The notes beneath the pieces are model-generated. The model was given only the letters and a program-made list of their open reading frames with translations, did no database searches and had not been told where the DNA came from. DNA of 53,997 bases from an uncultured Bacteroidales bacterium (lineage in GTDB: Bacteria; Bacteroidota; Bacteroidia; Bacteroidales; Bacteroidaceae), in contig CACYCZ010000084.1 of NCBI GenBank assembly GCA_902773055.1, forward strand, positions 1 to 53,997. The letters run 5' to 3'. Shown piece by piece: positions 51,778-53,997 of this stretch; position 1 is the first letter of the stretch, and each line of letters begins with the position of its first letter. The position numbers and the translations under genes were made by a program.

Positions 51778-53412
51778 ATGAGTTCAAAACGAAATAAACC
51801 ATATGATGCCGACAAGAAAGAAAAAACATCTGTCTTGAGCGTGAAAACAAAGAAAAAGATACGTTTGCCCAAGATTCCATTGCTCGGATTAGTATTTATA
51901 TTGTATTGTCTTTTTGCAGCCATAATCTATCGGGACGTATTTTATATATGTGAGCAATTCTCCTATTTCGCTTTTGACAGCGTACTGATGCAGGAAGTTG
52001 TGTGTGTCAAAAACGGTTTGTTGCAAGTATTAGGCCGTTTCTTCTTGTTGTCTTTCAGGTATTCCTGGCTTGGAGGACTTGTATTCTCATTCATATTGAC
52101 GGCGATTACATATTTCTTGATATATATCTTTAACCTTAAAAACTATTGGCGCTTATTGGCGGTAATCCCAGGTCTATCATGGTTAAGCCTTATCGTATAT
52201 CTTGGAATGAATGTCTTTTATCATTACGACCAGGCAACGATTTTCTATGTACCGGTAATAGCATTATTACTGCTAATGGTCATCTCAATTGTATTGCGCT
52301 TTGTCAGAAACCAGAAGTTTTCCGGCATATTTTCAGACCTAAAGGTTGATGCCATTTTGCCTAATTATATCAACTGCCTGGTTGTGGTGCTCTTGTTTGT
52401 CTCGATAACATTCTTCTGTCAGGTATATCGTCAGGATTCCTTGGCATCTACAAAGATGATGAGATTGTGTCAGAATCAGGAATGGTATGAGATGATAGAA
52501 TATGCCCAGGAAGTAAAGACACCAACCAGGACTGTTGCAGCATATTATGCAATAGCCTTGCTGATGACTGACCAATTAAATGAAAAATTATTTGATCTGT
52601 TTTACCAGTATCCCCGCAATTACTTAATAAACAGGACAGATATGCTGGATGTTGGAATGTTTTTATATGAGGCAGAAGCTGATTTCCATTGTGGCCTGAT
52701 AAATACGGCATACCATTATTGCATGGAGCATACTGTTATGGCAGGAAAGTCTGCTTATAAACTCAAGTATATGTTCTTGACAGCCTTGCTGAACAACGAA
52801 AAAGAGTTAGCCGGAAAGTACATCGAGATTATAGGGAAAATGCCTTTTGAGCAGGATTTTGTTAAAAAATACAAGCCGATGTTGTTTGATGATGACCTGG
52901 TTAGAAATGACAACTATCTGATGGCAGTATACAACATGATGCCGACAGATGATGCCTATGAGGAGCAGTTCCCTGTACCGACATTTATTGGTTATCATAA
53001 AATGCTGACCAGAGGTCGTTCAACAGCAGTATTGAAAAACTGTATTGCCGCATGTCTGTACACAAAGGATATGGATGGATTCATCAGGTTAGCCCAGATG
53101 CTGAGAAGTGAAGACGAAGTTCCGGCCTGCATTGAAGACGCCCTGGTGGTGCAGGCAATGAGAAAGAACGATATTAATTTCCTTCAGCAGATACCGGAAT
53201 ATGCAGTGGCCACGACCAAGCAGATGCTTAATGAGGCAGGAGCAATGAAGGGCTGGTCTACCAAAGAAAAAGGCCAGGCCCTGAAAGATAAATACACAGG
53301 CAAATATTCATTCTATTATTTTTATCAAAATCTTATGGATGAAAGTTATACAGAACAAGATAATGTGCTGAACAAGATCTCAAGTTCCCCCAATGGTTCT
53401 GGAGTCAATTAA
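51778..53412 (+). CDS. DUF6057-like multi-pass membrane protein
   Basis: The 544-residue protein begins with a lysine-rich tail, then has about five membrane helices in residues 36-225. Examples are PLLGLVFILYCLFAAIIY, GGLVFSFILTAITYFLIYIF, VIALLLLMVISIVL and VVVLLFVSITFFCQVY. A soluble helical C-terminal half (about 230-530) follows. The soluble part has repeated amphipathic helices (EWYEMIEYAQEVK, TAYHYCMEHTVMAGK, FIRLAQMLRSE) that look like TPR-type repeats, probably facing the periplasm. The layout matches DUF6057 proteins of Bacteroides; no function is known. The next gene starts seven bases on. Confidence 0.7.
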   Translation: MSSKRNKPYDADKKEKTSVLSVKTKKKIRLPKIPLLGLVFILYCLFAAIIYRDVFYICEQFSYFAFDSVLMQEVVCVKNGLLQVLGRFFLLSFRYSWLGGLVFSFILTAITYFLIYIFNLKNYWRLLAVIPGLSWLSLIVYLGMNVFYHYDQATIFYVPVIALLLLMVISIVLRFVRNQKFSGIFSDLKVDAILPNYINCLVVVLLFVSITFFCQVYRQDSLASTKMMRLCQNQEWYEMIEYAQEVKTPTRTVAAYYAIALLMTDQLNEKLFDLFYQYPRNYLINRTDMLDVGMFLYEAEADFHCGLINTAYHYCMEHTVMAGKSAYKLKYMFLTALLNNEKELAGKYIEIIGKMPFEQDFVKKYKPMLFDDDLVRNDNYLMAVYNMMPTDDAYEEQFPVPTFIGYHKMLTRGRSTAVLKNCIAACLYTKDMDGFIRLAQMLRSEDEVPACIEDALVVQAMRKNDINFLQQIPEYAVATTKQMLNEAGAMKGWSTKEKGQALKDKYTGKYSFYYFYQNLMDESYTEQDNVLNKISSSPNGSGVN

Positions 53413-53419
53413 AACTGCT

Positions 53420-53997
53420 ATGAAAAGGATTATTACGCATTTTACATTTATTTCCGTTGTGTTGCTTTTATGCTATAGCTGCAACTCATCATATAGTATT
53501 CCGGATAATGCACAGGAAACGACGAAAAAAGTGAGGATTTTTCCAGACTATACCAATATTGTCATTCCTCCCAATATTGCTCCCCTTAATTTTATGGTTA
53601 AGGAAAAAGGAGACAAATTCATATGCCGTATAACAAATGGACACGATGACATGATAGCCGGCAGCGGTAAGACGGGTGTTATCAAATTTGATATGGATGA
53701 ATGGCATAACTATTTGCAAAACAACAAGAACAAGTCATTGGAAGTACAGATATATGTGCTTAGAGATGGGCAATGGATAAGCTATCCTAAATATAATATC
53801 AAGATAGCGGAAGAGGAAATAGACAAATATCTGTCCTATAGACTGATAGAACCCAGCTATGTCCTGTATCGTTTAATGGGCTTGTATCAGCGTGACCTTA
53901 CGACCTTTGAGCAAACTCCGATAATCGAAAATCCGCGTTTGACCAGATTGGAGGATAAGTCTTACTGCGTGAATTGTCATAATTATCAAAATTACAG
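53420..53997 (+). CDS. Lipoprotein with CXXCH motif, 5' part (runs off window)
   Basis: An open frame from ATG 53420 continues past the window edge (192 codons seen). The N terminus is a lipoprotein signal ending LCYSC (Cys21). Near the edge, YCVNCHNYQNY contains CxxCH (Cys183, Cys186, His187), a covalent haem c attachment motif. Proteins with this arrangement next to DUF6057 in Bacteroidales are annotated as cytochrome-c-biogenesis-like or TolB-type propeller lipoproteins, but the rest of the protein is not visible. It starts 7 bases after the DUF6057-like gene and is surely co-transcribed. Confidence 0.75.
   Translation, partial: MKRIITHFTFISVVLLLCYSCNSSYSIPDNAQETTKKVRIFPDYTNIVIPPNIAPLNFMVKEKGDKFICRITNGHDDMIAGSGKTGVIKFDMDEWHNYLQNNKNKSLEVQIYVLRDGQWISYPKYNIKIAEEEIDKYLSYRLIEPSYVLYRLMGLYQRDLTTFEQTPIIENPRLTRLEDKSYCVNCHNYQNY

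Overview
The window reads as a chromosomal segment of a Bacteroidales bacterium. The evidence is the TAnnTTTG type of -7 promoter box in front of many genes (most often TAACTTTG or TAAATTTG), few clear Shine-Dalgarno sites, many lipoproteins, DUF4270 and putative-porin families, and a type IX secretion C-terminal signal on a secreted nuclease. The T9SS signal in an otherwise gut-like carbohydrate gene set favours Prevotellaceae or a relative, but the genus cannot be fixed from the sequence alone. No phage, insertion sequence, CRISPR array or rRNA is visible.

Layout. Positions 1-11 kb are housekeeping: the 3' end of glyceraldehyde-3-phosphate dehydrogenase, miaA, aspS, tRNA-Pro(TGG), the infC-rpmI-rplT translation operon, thrS, an MgtC-type membrane protein, a YigZ/IMPACT protein, a DUF4270 lipoprotein and a half-length glycogen-synthase-like protein. 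Positions 11-19 kb hold a small lipoprotein, then a tightly packed minus-strand run of seven genes that starts at a patatin-like protein. It continues through DUF486, histidine acid phosphatase, DUF2490, GH36 alpha-galactosidase, a secreted TIM-barrel epimerase-like protein and a beta-propeller-like lipoprotein. Positions 19-26 kb carry rubredoxin, a T9SS-exported endonuclease/phosphatase-fold protein, and recJ-recQ. Positions 26-39 kb carry a lipoprotein and putative porin, a GH78 alpha-L-rhamnosidase with a second histidine phosphatase, a TSUP permease, and the rhamnose catabolic operon rhaB-rhaA-rhaD. Positions 39-51 kb are a glycan-building region: a BASS-type transporter, kdsC, maf, a lipoprotein, glmM-type mutase, a WxcM/FdtA-like protein, a FemAB-like acyltransferase, a DegT aminotransferase, three GT2 glycosyltransferases, and on the other strand a GT4-like transferase and a MATE exporter. 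The window ends in a DUF6057-like membrane protein and the start of a CXXCH-containing lipoprotein.

The gene sets fit together. GH78 releases L-rhamnose outside the cytoplasm, and RhaA, RhaB and RhaD turn it into dihydroxyacetone phosphate and lactaldehyde. GH36 and the two HD-type histidine phosphatases point to scavenging of galactosides and phosphate esters. The 40-49 kb genes probably make a 3-amino-3,6-dideoxyhexose-containing surface glycan.

The most unusual thing is a repeated non-coding module of about 105 bp present four times (about 19.45, 29.4, 39.2 and 51.45 kb). Each copy has four CAGGCCTG-type palindromes whose centres are exactly 22 bp apart. These are preceded at a fixed distance by a 26-bp block starting GAAG and ending GGTAAATTT. 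All four lie between divergently transcribed genes, and TTAAC-type words repeated at a 10-bp interval flank them. I know of no described element with this architecture; it is the best candidate here for an undescribed regulatory, DNA-architectural or miniature mobile system. A second candidate is a roughly 65-nt small RNA at about 26.25-26.31 kb.
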